A DNA stretch of 64,000 nt, taken from positions 682,001-746,000 of the forward strand of contig CAVTPU010000001.1 of NCBI GenBank assembly GCA_963736695.1. Direction: 5' to 3'. The notes beneath the pieces were generated by a model. It was not told where the DNA came from. It saw only the letters and a list, made by a program, of their open reading frames with translations, and searched no databases. Below are positions 25,803 to 34,256 of the stretch, in pieces (the stretch's first letter is position 1; each line of letters begins with the position of its first letter). The position numbers were made by a program, and so were the translations under genes. Source of the DNA: CAVTPU01 sp963736695. Its GTDB lineage: Bacteria > Actinomycetota > Actinomycetes > Mycobacteriales > Micromonosporaceae.

Positions 25803-27446
25803 GTGTCCGACCCAGCCCCATCCAACCCTGTCGCACCCGACTCCGCCCCGCCCGACTCCGCGAACCGGCCGGAAACCCGTGACACGGCACGCGCGTCGCT
25901 GACAGGGTTGCGGTGGCTGGGCTTAGCCGGGTCGGTCCTGCTGGCCGGGGGCGCCTGGCGGGTGGGCGCACTGCCCGGACAGGCCGATGCCGACGCGCTG
26001 CCCGACGCGTCGCAGGCGATCGCCGTGATCGCCGCCGTGACGGGCCTGCTACTGCTCACGTACGCATGGTGGCGTCTTGGAACGGCGACGCGAACGGGAC
26101 CGCGACCGACGCACGCCGGCCGCTGGATGGTTTTCACGGGTATGGCGTGGGCCGCGCCGCTGATCTTCGCGCCACCGCTGGCGAGTCGCGACGTCTACGC
26201 CTACGCGTGTCAGGGGACCTTGTTGCGGGCCGGCGTCGACCCGCACCAGCACGGACCGGCCGCGTTGCCCTGCCCCTGGTTGGATTCGGTGCCGGCGATC
26301 TGGCGCGACGCGCCCAGCCCCTATGGCCCGGTCGCGAGCCTGATCTCACACGGGAGCGCGGTGGCGGCGGAGTCGACCGGTGGCCAGCTCTGGGTGGCGG
26401 TCGGGGTGCTGCGCGCGGTGACACTCGCGGCGATCGCACTCGCGATCTGGGCCGGCTGGCGACTCACGACGGCGTGTGGCGTGGACCCCGCTCGCGCCGC
26501 CTGGCTGGCGTTGGCGAGTCCGCTGGTGCTGGTGCACGCGGTCTCCGGGGCGCACCTCGACGTCGTGCTGGCGAGTCTCGTGCTCGTCGCGTTCGTGTTC
26601 GCGGCGCCGCCACGCGTCGACCGCCCCGACCCGTCGGCCCCGCCGATGGGAACCTCGGCGGCGGGGCCCCGCGCTCTCATGGCCCGCGCCCTCATGGCCG
26701 GCGTGATGGTGGGGTTGGCGGCCGCGGTCAAGGTCACGGCGGTCGTCGTGCTGCCGTTCCTCGTGCTGCTGATCATGATTCCGGACGGTCGGCAGTGGTG
26801 GCGAAGGTTCACGACGACCAGCCTCGCCGTGGTCGTCGGCGGGGCCGCGAGCTTCGCCGCGACGGCGGCGCTGACCGGAGTGGGCCTGGGTTTCCTGCGT
26901 GGGCTGGGCCGCACCGGGGAGTTAGCCCAATGGACCTCACCACCGACCGCCATCGGGATGAGCGTCGGTTATCCGCTGCGTGCGATCGGCGTGGAGTCGG
27001 GCTATTCGGCCGCGATCACCGTCGCGCGCGCACTCGGCCTGCTGGTCGCGGCAACCGTCGTGATCGTGCTCTGGTGGCGGGCGGGCCGACTGGTCGGGAC
27101 TAGGCCCGATCGGGTGCGCGGTGTGGTGCACGCGGCCGGCGCGGCGTTCGCGGCCGTCACCCTGCTCGGCCCCGTCTTCTATCCGTGGTATGTGCTCGCG
27201 CCTCTGGCCCTGCTCGCCGTCTCCACTCGCTCGGTGCGGGCGCAGGCCTGGTTGGGCGCGGCCACGGCTCTGCTCGCGTGGCTGATCCTGCCCAACGGGG
27301 TGGGCCTCGCGCCGCGCACCAAACTACCCGGAGCCCTGCTCGTGACCGTCGGAGTCATCGCGGTGGCGCGGTGGTGGCGGCGGGGTCGTGGAAGCGCGAC
27401 TCTCACCCACGGGGATTCGGGCCCGGCCCAACCGAACCCACAGTGA
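25803..27446 (+). CDS. mptB: Alpha-(1->6)-mannopyranosyltransferase, MptB type
   Basis: 547 residues, GT-C membrane glycosyltransferase that extends the mannan core of lipoglycans from polyprenyl-phospho-mannose. It has about 12-13 membrane segments; the first extracytoplasmic loop holds SRDVYAYACQGTLLRAG, with the GT-C Asp, and later GVDPHQHGPAAL. Two TTA leucine codons (at 25921 and about 26922) are rare at this GC content and may make it depend on a bldA-type tRNA. Its last 123 bases overlap the convergent lycopene cyclase gene. Confidence 0.88.
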   Translation: MSDPAPSNPVAPDSAPPDSANRPETRDTARASLTGLRWLGLAGSVLLAGGAWRVGALPGQADADALPDASQAIAVIAAVTGLLLLTYAWWRLGTATRTGPRPTHAGRWMVFTGMAWAAPLIFAPPLASRDVYAYACQGTLLRAGVDPHQHGPAALPCPWLDSVPAIWRDAPSPYGPVASLISHGSAVAAESTGGQLWVAVGVLRAVTLAAIALAIWAGWRLTTACGVDPARAAWLALASPLVLVHAVSGAHLDVVLASLVLVAFVFAAPPRVDRPDPSAPPMGTSAAGPRALMARALMAGVMVGLAAAVKVTAVVVLPFLVLLIMIPDGRQWWRRFTTTSLAVVVGGAASFAATAALTGVGLGFLRGLGRTGELAQWTSPPTAIGMSVGYPLRAIGVESGYSAAITVARALGLLVAATVVIVLWWRAGRLVGTRPDRVRGVVHAAGAAFAAVTLLGPVFYPWYVLAPLALLAVSTRSVRAQAWLGAATALLAWLILPNGVGLAPRTKLPGALLVTVGVIAVARWWRRGRGSATLTHGDSGPAQPNPQ

Positions 27447-27707
27447 CAAGGTCACCAACACGAGCGCGAACCCGAAACCGAGGTCCTCGACCGGTGCGCC
27501 GAACACGCGTGGTCCGAGGATCGTGTCACCGTCATAGCGCACCACGCCCCGGCTCGTCAGCACCCCGTTGAAGATCATCTGAAAAACAATGATGATGGAG
27601 TAACTGAGCCAGAAGACCTTCTGCAGCAATAGCCGGCTACGCAACATCAGCAGGTCGACGGCGAGGGCGAGCGCCACGGCGAGGACGACTGCGGTTGTGT
27701 AGCTCAT
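27324..27707 (-). CDS. crtYd: Lycopene cyclase subunit, CrtYd/CrtYf-like
   Basis: 127 residues with three membrane segments and PVEDLGFGFALVLVTL, the conserved acidic motif of the second half of heterodimeric lycopene cyclases, which convert lycopene to cyclic carotenoids in the membrane. The C-terminal ~35 residues are polar (PPPPPRHRDD) and lie in the stretch overlapping mptB on the other strand. The start overlaps the crtYc-like stop by 4 bases. Whether the product has beta or epsilon rings cannot be told. Confidence 0.82.
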   Translation of the reverse strand: MSYTTAVVLAVALALAVDLLMLRSRLLLQKVFWLSYSIIIVFQMIFNGVLTSRGVVRYDGDTILGPRVFGAPVEDLGFGFALVLVTLSLWVRLGRARIPVGESRASTTPPPPPRHRDDSDGHEQGSG

Positions 27708-28105
27708 CGGCGTACCTCGCCCTCAACCTCAGGGTGACCCTCATCCTCGCCGGAAGGTCGACGCCCGCCCCGGGCCGACCCGGACGCCGCCACACGCGAG
27801 GCGGTCACCCGGGTGACCGCCTCGAAACCGAGAATCGCGCACAGCGGAACCACCACGAAGAACAGCGACTCCTCGATCGGCAGGCCGCCGGGCAGCATCA
27901 CGCCGACGATCTGCCCCAGGTCAAACCACCAATGCCCGGCCGCGATCGCCGCGACATCCCAGGCGGCGAAGACCACGACGACCGGGACGATGGTGAACAA
28001 CAGCCGACGCCACCGAGCGAAGACCCCAACCCGGAGCACCGGCTCCAGCCACAGAGCGCTGAGCAGGCAGACGGCGAGCACGATGAGATAGGTCGCGTGA
28101 CGCAC
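27704..28105 (-). CDS. crtYc: Lycopene cyclase subunit, CrtYc/CrtYe-like
   Basis: 133 residues, three membrane segments. WWFDLGQIVGVMLPGGLPIEESLFFVVVP carries the conserved PxEE motif of the first subunit (quoted here only as LPIEESLFFVVVP in the core). It pairs with the following gene through a 4-base overlap. No phytoene synthase or desaturase gene is in the window, although a GGPP-type synthase is close. It begins 5 bases after the Rv2175c-like gene ends. Confidence 0.82.
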   Translation of the reverse strand: MRHATYLIVLAVCLLSALWLEPVLRVGVFARWRRLLFTIVPVVVVFAAWDVAAIAAGHWWFDLGQIVGVMLPGGLPIEESLFFVVVPLCAILGFEAVTRVTASRVAASGSARGGRRPSGEDEGHPEVEGEVRR

Positions 28106-28110
28106 GCTTT

Positions 28111-28494
28111 CTACAGTGCCATTGCCTGCGCGCGCCGCTTGACCTCAGTCGCCGTCGGGCCGGCGAGCGCGGCCGCCGGCGTGCCGGGCAGCGTCTCGTC
28201 GGTGGTGAACAACCATCGCAACGCCTCGTCGTCGCCGAATCCGGCATCGCGCAACAAGGTCAGCACGCCCGGCAAATGTTTGATCACCGTGGCATTGGCG
28301 ATGAACTCCGCCGGCACATAACGCACTCCGGAGCGGCGCACCGCGATGATGGCGCCTTCCCGGATCATCTGGTGCACCTTGGTGATCGGCACATCCAACC
28401 GTTGCGCGACGTCGGGCAACGTGACCCAGCCGGCGGGAGATGGCTCGAGGACGGGGGTCTGCGGGGTCTGCGCCGCGCTGCTCGTCGAACTCAT
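28111..28494 (-). CDS. Rv2175c-like DNA-binding protein
   Basis: 127 residues with a winged helix-turn-helix (WVTLPDVAQRLDVPITKVHQ, then REGAIIAVRRSGVRYVP) and a C-terminal Rv2175c-type domain (LRDAGFGDDEALRWLF). In M. tuberculosis, Rv2175c binds DNA and is phosphorylated by PknL on a threonine near its N-terminus; here the N-terminal tail MSSTSSAAQTPQTP is similarly Thr/Ser-rich and the kinase gene is the divergent neighbour. ATG 28494 is preceded by CAGGGT at the leaderless distance. Confidence 0.88.
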   Translation of the reverse strand: MSSTSSAAQTPQTPVLEPSPAGWVTLPDVAQRLDVPITKVHQMIREGAIIAVRRSGVRYVPAEFIANATVIKHLPGVLTLLRDAGFGDDEALRWLFTTDETLPGTPAAALAGPTATEVKRRAQAMAL

Positions 28495-28500
28495 GGTGCA

Positions 28501-28506
28501 ACCCTG
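28501..28506 (-). promoter_or_regulatory. Predicted -10 of the Rv2175c-like gene (leaderless)
   Basis: Minus-strand CAGGGT (one base off TANNNT), 6 bases, then the ATG. Confidence 0.3.
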
Positions 28507-28624
28507 CCACGACGCGGTCGACCCGCACCAACATGGGGTGCAAACGCATCGTTTGACCCCCATAACCGACAGCGACCGCCGCCGCACCGGACCGGCCACG
28601 CTGCCGGCACCGTCCCCCCGCGAC

Positions 28625-28630
28625 TAGACT
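28625..28630 (+). promoter_or_regulatory. Predicted -10 of pknL (leaderless)
   Basis: TAGACT, 8 bases, then ATG 28639. It decides against the much longer open frame upstream. Confidence 0.5.
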
Positions 28631-28638
28631 GCCTGGCG

Positions 28639-30606
28639 ATGGAGACGACAGCCGCCGATCCGCCCAATGGAACGCTCATCGCGGGGCGTTATCGCATCAT
28701 GGGCCGACTGGCACAAGGCGGCACCGCCACCGTCTATCACGCACACGACGAACGCCTCGAGCGAACCGTCGCGATCAAGATCATCAACTCGCACGCCACG
28801 CGAGACCCGCGCACCGCCCAACACTTCGCCGACGAAGCGAGACTGGTCGCGCAACTGACCCACCCCAACATCGTCGCCGTCTATGACCAGGGCACCCACA
28901 ACGGCGCGCCCTATCTGGTCATGGAATATGTGCGCGGCCGCACCCTGCGGGAGCTCATCGGCCAACGCGGCACGCTCCACCCGATCGAGGCGCTCGCCAT
29001 CATGGAGCAGATCCTCGCCGCGCTCTCGGCCGCGCACCGCGCCGGGCTCGTGCACCGCGATGTCAAGCCCGAGAACGTCCTCATCGCCATGCCGCCCAAC
29101 GGCTCCAACGAACTCGTCGACTCGGTGGTCAAAGTCGCCGACTTCGGGCTCGCCGGCACAGTCCGGACGCAGGGCCGCGAAGGTGACGGAACCCTGCTGG
29201 CGACGCCGGCCTATGTGGCGCCCGAACTCGTCTCCGACGGACGAGCCGACTCCCGCGTCGACGTCTATTCCGCGGGAATCGTGCTCTTTGAGATGCTCAC
29301 CGGGCGGGTGCCGTTTGACGGTGCCCACGCCGCCGCAGTCGCCTGGCAACACGTCGACTATCGAGTGCCGCCGCCGTCGAGGCTGCGCCCCGGCCTGCCG
29401 GCCGGTCTCGACCGAGTGGTCGGCATCGCCACCGCCCGAGACCCCGCCAGCCGCCCGTGGGACGCCGGCGCGCTGCTCACCGAAGTGCAAGCCGCGCGTG
29501 AGTCACTCGCCGCGCTCACCGCGCCAACCCAGGTGCTCGACCAGCCGACCATGATGGTGCCGCCCGTGGACGCCAGGCCGCCCTGGGCGCGGCTGAACAC
29601 GCCACCACGCCGACCGGAGCGACGTCCGCGCCCCACCCCGATCGCCACCGCCAGCCAGACCACGGCGGCGTGGGCCGGATCGGTGCGTGGATGGGTGGAC
29701 CAGACGACCCGTACGGCCCAGGGACGCAACCGGTTCCTCGCCGCTGGCATCGCCGTCGTCCTCGTGTTGATCGCCAGCGGATGGTGGGTCGGATTCGGCC
29801 GCTATGACGAAACGCCGGCGTTGCTCCAACTGACCAAGGCCAACGCGGTGGCCGAGGCGACCCGACTCGGCTTCACGCTCAGCTATGCGGAGGGTCGCTT
29901 CTCGGAGCAGATTCCCCTCGACACCGTGGTTGATCAACGCCCGGCACCCGGTGAACGCATTGTCTCCGGTGGTGCCATCACGCTCGTGCTCTCACTCGGC
30001 CCGGAACGTTATCCGGTGCCCGACGTCGTGGGTCAGGCCGCTGACTTCGCCGGAGAACAGCTCAAGGAGCACTTCACGGTGCAGACCGTCTCGGGTTATT
30101 CCGACACGATCCCGGTGAACTACGTCGTCAGCGTCAGTCCGGCCGTGGGCACCCCGCTGAAGCCGAAGTCCGTCGTGAAAGTCACTGTCTCGAAAGGACC
30201 ACCGCCGGTGCACGTGCCGACGGTCATCGGCAAGTCCCTCGCCGAGGCCGAGGCGGCCCTGCGCGCCATGGGCTTCGGGGTTGACGTGCAGCGCAAGGAC
30301 GACCAGACCAAACCCCGCGACACGGTGCTCTCCCAGACGCCGGAGGCGGGCAAGGGCCTCACCACCGCCAAGGGCGTCACGGTGGTGCTTGTCGTGGCCA
30401 ACGGTCCGGCCGGAACGCCGATGCCCGACCTGACCAACCAGCCGTGCGCCGCCTCCGCGGACGCCCTGCGCGCCCTCGGTCTGCAGGTCGATGTCAAGGG
30501 CAACGTGATCGCACAGCAATTCGGTCGTGTCGAGGAACAGAATCCCCGACCCGGCGAACCCACGCAGCCGGGGCAGCAGGTCAGGCTGCGATGCAAGATC
30601 GGGTGA
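28639..30606 (+). CDS. pknL: PknL-type Ser/Thr protein kinase with four PASTA domains
   Basis: 655 residues. Kinase domain ~15-275 with glycine loop GRLAQGGTATVYHA, Lys47, HRDVKPEN (catalytic Asp141), DFG (Asp168) and activation loop GTLLATPAYVAPE. A linker rich in Pro/Arg leads to one membrane segment (~366-385) and four extracytoplasmic PASTA repeats, each with its VPDV/VPTV/MPDL-type start, presumably sensing peptidoglycan fragments or lipid II. Divergent from the gene for its likely substrate (Rv2175c-like). Its stop overlaps the endonuclease IV start. Confidence 0.95.
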   Translation: METTAADPPNGTLIAGRYRIMGRLAQGGTATVYHAHDERLERTVAIKIINSHATRDPRTAQHFADEARLVAQLTHPNIVAVYDQGTHNGAPYLVMEYVRGRTLRELIGQRGTLHPIEALAIMEQILAALSAAHRAGLVHRDVKPENVLIAMPPNGSNELVDSVVKVADFGLAGTVRTQGREGDGTLLATPAYVAPELVSDGRADSRVDVYSAGIVLFEMLTGRVPFDGAHAAAVAWQHVDYRVPPPSRLRPGLPAGLDRVVGIATARDPASRPWDAGALLTEVQAARESLAALTAPTQVLDQPTMMVPPVDARPPWARLNTPPRRPERRPRPTPIATASQTTAAWAGSVRGWVDQTTRTAQGRNRFLAAGIAVVLVLIASGWWVGFGRYDETPALLQLTKANAVAEATRLGFTLSYAEGRFSEQIPLDTVVDQRPAPGERIVSGGAITLVLSLGPERYPVPDVVGQAADFAGEQLKEHFTVQTVSGYSDTIPVNYVVSVSPAVGTPLKPKSVVKVTVSKGPPPVHVPTVIGKSLAEAEAALRAMGFGVDVQRKDDQTKPRDTVLSQTPEAGKGLTTAKGVTVVLVVANGPAGTPMPDLTNQPCAASADALRALGLQVDVKGNVIAQQFGRVEEQNPRPGEPTQPGQQVRLRCKIG

Positions 30607-31511
30607 GCGCGGCAACCCCCACGGAGACGGACGGACGGCAACTCCAGCCGATCGGGGCACATGCCCCGATCGCCGGCGGCATCGCCCGTGCGGCACTGCC
30701 CTACATCGACGCCACCCGCTCGCGGGCCGTGCAGGTCTTCATCGGCAACCCGCGCGGATGGGCGCTCGCGGAGGGCGACCACGCGCAGGATGAGGCGTTC
30801 GCGGCCGGTTGCGCCGAACGGGGAATCCCGGCATATGTCCACGCGCCTCTGCTGATCAACCTCGGCTCGCCAGCGGTGGAGACGGTGCACCGCTCTGCCG
30901 CCGCCCTCGCGCACGCCGTGCGCCGGGGCGCGCAGATCGGGGCCGACGCCGTCGTTTTTCACGCCGGTTCGGCGGTCGACAGCTCCCACACCGAGGCGGC
31001 CTGGCGTCAGGTGCGTGAGCACCTGACGCCGATCCTCGACCGGGCAGCGGCCGCCGGAGCGCCCCGGGTGTTGGTGGAGCCGAGCGCAGGCGGAGGTCGC
31101 GGCCTAGCCGCGCGGGTGGAGGACCTCGCCCGCTATTTCGCGTCGGTCGACGACCATCCGTGGCTCGGTGTCTGCTTCGACACATGTCACGCCTGGGCCG
31201 CCGGCCATGACCTGCGCACCCCCGGCGGCATGACCGCCACGATCGACGCGCTCATCGAAGCCACCGGCGTTGACCGGCTCGAACTCGTCCACGCCAACGA
31301 CTCACGCGACCCGTGCGGTTCAACCCGCGATCGGCACGACAACATCGGCGCCGGACAGATCGGGGTCGACGCCTTCGCCGAACTGCTCGCACATCCCGCG
31401 ACCGCTGGCATCCCGATGATCGTCGAGACGCCGAGCCGCGATCACAGCGGTCACGCGGCCGACATCGCCGTCCTCACCGAGCTGAGCGAGCGGCCTCGAA
31501 AACCCCGGTGA
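30603..31511 (+). CDS. nfo: Deoxyribonuclease IV (AP endonuclease, EndoIV family)
   Basis: 302 residues, TIM-barrel trinuclear-zinc enzyme that cuts 5' of abasic sites in base-excision repair. Metal-binding segments are visible: VHAPLLINL, VEPSAGGG, CFDTCHAWAAGHD, HANDSRDPCGS, RDRHDNIGAGQIG and MIVETPS. The GTG at 30603 overlaps the pknL stop (GTGA); an ATG at 30591 in the same frame is the alternative. Its last 38 bases overlap the convergent threonine aldolase gene. Confidence 0.92.
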   Translation: MSAATPTETDGRQLQPIGAHAPIAGGIARAALPYIDATRSRAVQVFIGNPRGWALAEGDHAQDEAFAAGCAERGIPAYVHAPLLINLGSPAVETVHRSAAALAHAVRRGAQIGADAVVFHAGSAVDSSHTEAAWRQVREHLTPILDRAAAAGAPRVLVEPSAGGGRGLAARVEDLARYFASVDDHPWLGVCFDTCHAWAAGHDLRTPGGMTATIDALIEATGVDRLELVHANDSRDPCGSTRDRHDNIGAGQIGVDAFAELLAHPATAGIPMIVETPSRDHSGHAADIAVLTELSERPRKPR

Positions 31512-32517
31512 GCACCTCGATGGCTCGGTCGATCGCCGCGTCATCAAGGTCGTGGTGGGTTACCAACCGCGCCAATCGCGGGCCGAGTGCCGAGACGAGG
31601 ACCCCCTGGGAGCGAGCCGCCGCGACGAGGGTCTTGGCGTCGAGTGTGGACGACAGGTCGAGGACCACGATGTTGGTGGCCACGCTCGCCGGGTCGACGA
31701 TCCCGAACGGCCGCAACGCCTCAGCCAAGCGACCGGCGCGCAGGTGGTCGTCGCCGAGCCGGTCCACGTGGTGGGCGAGCGCATAGCGACCGGCCGCCGC
31801 GAGAATTCCGACCTGGCGCATGCCTCCGCCCATGCGTTTGCGGATCCACCGTGCCCGGTCAATGTGATCGGCCGAGCCGATCACCAACGATCCGATCGGA
31901 GCGCCGAGTCCTTTAGAGAGGCAGACCGACATCGTGTCGAACAACTCGCCATAGGTGGCGAGGCTGACCCCGGTGGCGACGTGGGCGTGCCAGACGCGCG
32001 CGCCGTCGCAGTGCAGCGCTATCCCGGCATCGGTCGCGACCCCCCGCAACGCGCGCAGCGTGTCGAGGCCGATCACCGCGCCGCCGGCACGGTTGTGGGT
32101 CTGCTCCACGGCGATCGCCCGAGTCGGCACCGCGAAGTATCCGTCGGGGCGGATCATCGCGGCGACCAGATCAACGTCGATGGCCCCGCCGACGGCGGGC
32201 CACGTGCGGGTGGAGACCCCACCGAGTGCGGCCGCGGCCCCGATCTCGTAGGTCACGACATGCGCGTCGGCGTCGCAGAGCAGTTCCTGCGCGGGCGGCA
32301 CCAGCAGCTGGATCGCGATCTGGTTCGCCATCGAGCCGCTCGGGGTGAACAGCGCCGCCTGGTGACCGAAGAGCGCGGCGACCTCGGCCTCGAGCGCGGC
32401 GACAGTGGGATCTTCGCCATAGACGTCGTCCCCGACGTCGGCGGTGGCCATCGCCTCGCGCATCGCCGGACCGGGGCGGGTGACGGTGTCACTGCGCAGG
32501 TCGACGACCCTAGCCAC
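31474..32517 (-). CDS. Low-specificity threonine aldolase (PLP enzyme)
   Basis: 347 residues, fold-type I PLP enzyme splitting threonine/allo-threonine to glycine and acetaldehyde. The start VVDLRSDTVTRPGPAMREAM and GDDVYGEDPTV are family signatures; SVCLSKGLGAPIGS holds the PLP lysine, and CDGARVWHA the ring-stacking/Asp region. GTG 32517 overlaps the end of the upstream DAHP synthase by 8 bases, so translation is probably coupled. Confidence 0.92.
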   Translation of the reverse strand: MARVVDLRSDTVTRPGPAMREAMATADVGDDVYGEDPTVAALEAEVAALFGHQAALFTPSGSMANQIAIQLLVPPAQELLCDADAHVVTYEIGAAAALGGVSTRTWPAVGGAIDVDLVAAMIRPDGYFAVPTRAIAVEQTHNRAGGAVIGLDTLRALRGVATDAGIALHCDGARVWHAHVATGVSLATYGELFDTMSVCLSKGLGAPIGSLVIGSADHIDRARWIRKRMGGGMRQVGILAAAGRYALAHHVDRLGDDHLRAGRLAEALRPFGIVDPASVATNIVVLDLSSTLDAKTLVAAARSQGVLVSALGPRLARLVTHHDLDDAAIDRAIEVLTGVFEAARSAR

Positions 32518-33901
32518 GCAACATCTCCGCGACGAGGAACGCCAGCTCCAGGGACTGCTGGGTGTTGAGCCGAGGATCGCACGCGGTCTCGTAGCGGCCG
32601 GCGAGGTCGGCCTCGACGATCGCCTGCGCGCCGCCGAGACACTCGGTGACGTCTTCGCCGGTGAGCTCGACATGCAGCCCACCAGGGTGGGTGCCGAGTT
32701 GCTGGTGCACCTCGAAGAAGCCGAGCACCTCGTCGACGATCCGATCGAAGTGTCGGGTCTTATAGCCGTTGGACGCCTCGACCGTGTTGCCGTGCATCGG
32801 GTCGCACTGCCAGATCACCTGGTGCCCGGCGGCGGTCACCTTCTCGACAATCGACGGCAGCGCGTCGCGCACCCGGTGGTTGCCCATCCGGCTGACGAGG
32901 GTGAGCCGGCCAGGGATGTTGTCGGGGTTGAGTCGCTGGCAATATTCCTGCGCCAGCTCCGGCGTGGTCTCCGCGTCGATCTTGAGCCCGATGGGGTTCG
33001 AGATGCGGGAGATGTAGTCGATGTGCGCCCCATCGATCTGTCGAGTGCGGTTTCCGACCCAGAGGAAATGTCCCGACAGGCCATAGGCCCGGCCCGCCGC
33101 GACCCGGGTGAGAGCCCGGTCGTATTCGAGCGCGAGTGCCTCATGGGAGCTATAGAGGGTGACGGTGCGCAGGGCCTCGTCGTCGACCATGCCGCACGCG
33201 CGAATGAACAGCAGTGCGCGGTCGATCTCGCTGGCGAGCGCCTCATATCGTTCGCCGAACTTCGATGTGCGAACAAAATCGCGGTTCCAGTCGTGCACCG
33301 CGTGCAGGTCCGCCATGCCGCCGCTGAGATAGGCGCGGAGCATGTTCATGGCGGAGGACGCGTTGGCATAAGCCCGCACCATCCGCTGCGGGTCGGCGAC
33401 CCGGGCGACCTCGGTCGACTCCAACGAGTTGATCATGTCGCCGCGGTAGGAGGGCAGGCCGAGCGCGTCGGTGGCCTGCGACCGGGGTTTGGTGAACTGC
33501 CCACCGACCCGGGCCACCTTCACCACCGGCAGGCTCGCGCCATAGGTGAGCACCACCGCCATCTGCAGCAGGGTGCGTGCGTTAGAGAGCAGGTGCGCCT
33601 CGGTGTTGTCCACGAACGTCTCGGCGCAGTCGCCACCCTGAAGGAGGAAGGCCCGCCCCTCGCAGACTTCCGCGAGTCGCGCCTGAAGTTGATCTACCTC
33701 GTACGGGGCGACGAGTGACGGCACCACACCGAGCACACCACACACATCGTCCACTTCGGCCTGGTCTGGCCACGGAGGTGTCTGCGCCCGGGGCAGGGTT
33801 CGCCAGTGGTCGAGGCCCAGGGCCTGCGCGTGTGTGGCGTCACCGGTCGGCGGCCCGACGTCGAAGCCGGGATTGCGGAACTGATGCCATTCGTGGCGCA
33901 T
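32510..33901 (-). CDS. aroG: 3-deoxy-7-phosphoheptulonate synthase, class II
   Basis: 463 residues, the plant/mycobacterial-type DAHP synthase that begins the shikimate pathway from PEP and erythrose-4-phosphate. Motifs include LLQGGDCAETF (metal Cys), VVKVARVGGQFTKPRS, SSHEALALEYDRAL, WVGNRTRQIDGAH, IWQCDPMHGNT (metal His) and GLHVELTGEDVTEC (metal Glu). ATG 33901 lies 6 bases after TAGGCT. Upstream of the threonine aldolase gene in one transcript. Confidence 0.96.
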   Translation of the reverse strand: MRHEWHQFRNPGFDVGPPTGDATHAQALGLDHWRTLPRAQTPPWPDQAEVDDVCGVLGVVPSLVAPYEVDQLQARLAEVCEGRAFLLQGGDCAETFVDNTEAHLLSNARTLLQMAVVLTYGASLPVVKVARVGGQFTKPRSQATDALGLPSYRGDMINSLESTEVARVADPQRMVRAYANASSAMNMLRAYLSGGMADLHAVHDWNRDFVRTSKFGERYEALASEIDRALLFIRACGMVDDEALRTVTLYSSHEALALEYDRALTRVAAGRAYGLSGHFLWVGNRTRQIDGAHIDYISRISNPIGLKIDAETTPELAQEYCQRLNPDNIPGRLTLVSRMGNHRVRDALPSIVEKVTAAGHQVIWQCDPMHGNTVEASNGYKTRHFDRIVDEVLGFFEVHQQLGTHPGGLHVELTGEDVTECLGGAQAIVEADLAGRYETACDPRLNTQQSLELAFLVAEMLRG

Positions 33902-33907
33902 GCCGAC

Positions 33908-33913
33908 AGCCTA
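33908..33913 (-). promoter_or_regulatory. Predicted -10 of aroG (leaderless)
   Basis: Minus-strand TAGGCT, 6 bases, then the ATG. Confidence 0.45.
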
Positions 33914-34046
33914 CGGCGGGGTCGGGGGCGAACCGAAGTCGGTGGGCGCATTCCGACATGTGAGATTCGCATCGTGCGTCTTGGGACATGCCGCACGCAT
34001 ATGGCGCCGCCGCCGGCAAAACGTCCCGGCGGCGGCGCGTCACGCC

Positions 34047-34238
34047 CTACGGACGGTCGAATTCTCCACTGTGGATCGCGGCCACGAAGCCCCGCCACGA
34101 GGCCGACGAGAAACTCAGCACCGGCCCCCCACGGTCCTTCGTGTCCCGGACCTCGACATTGCCGGCGCTCTTTCGCACCTCGACGCACGCGCCATTGTTG
34201 TTGCTGCGCGTGCTCTTGCGCCACGTCTGGTCAAGCAC
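34047..34238 (-). CDS. DUF397 small protein
   Basis: 63 residues with the DUF397 pattern TWRKSTRSNNNGACVEV, VEVRDTKDRGGPVLSFS and WRGFVAAI. Such proteins are encoded beside XRE-DUF5753 regulators in almost all morphologically complex actinobacteria (WhiJ-type pairs), where the small protein is thought to act with or against the regulator. It starts 18 bases after the XRE stop behind GGAGGG. Confidence 0.9.
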   Translation of the reverse strand: MLDQTWRKSTRSNNNGACVEVRKSAGNVEVRDTKDRGGPVLSFSSASWRGFVAAIHSGEFDRP

Positions 34239-34256
34239 TGGCGCACCCTCCTTGAA

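Noticed and set aside
28276..28638. 121-codon upstream extension of pknL
   Set aside because: It overlaps the divergent Rv2175c-like gene; the family start and a -10 place the start at 28639.
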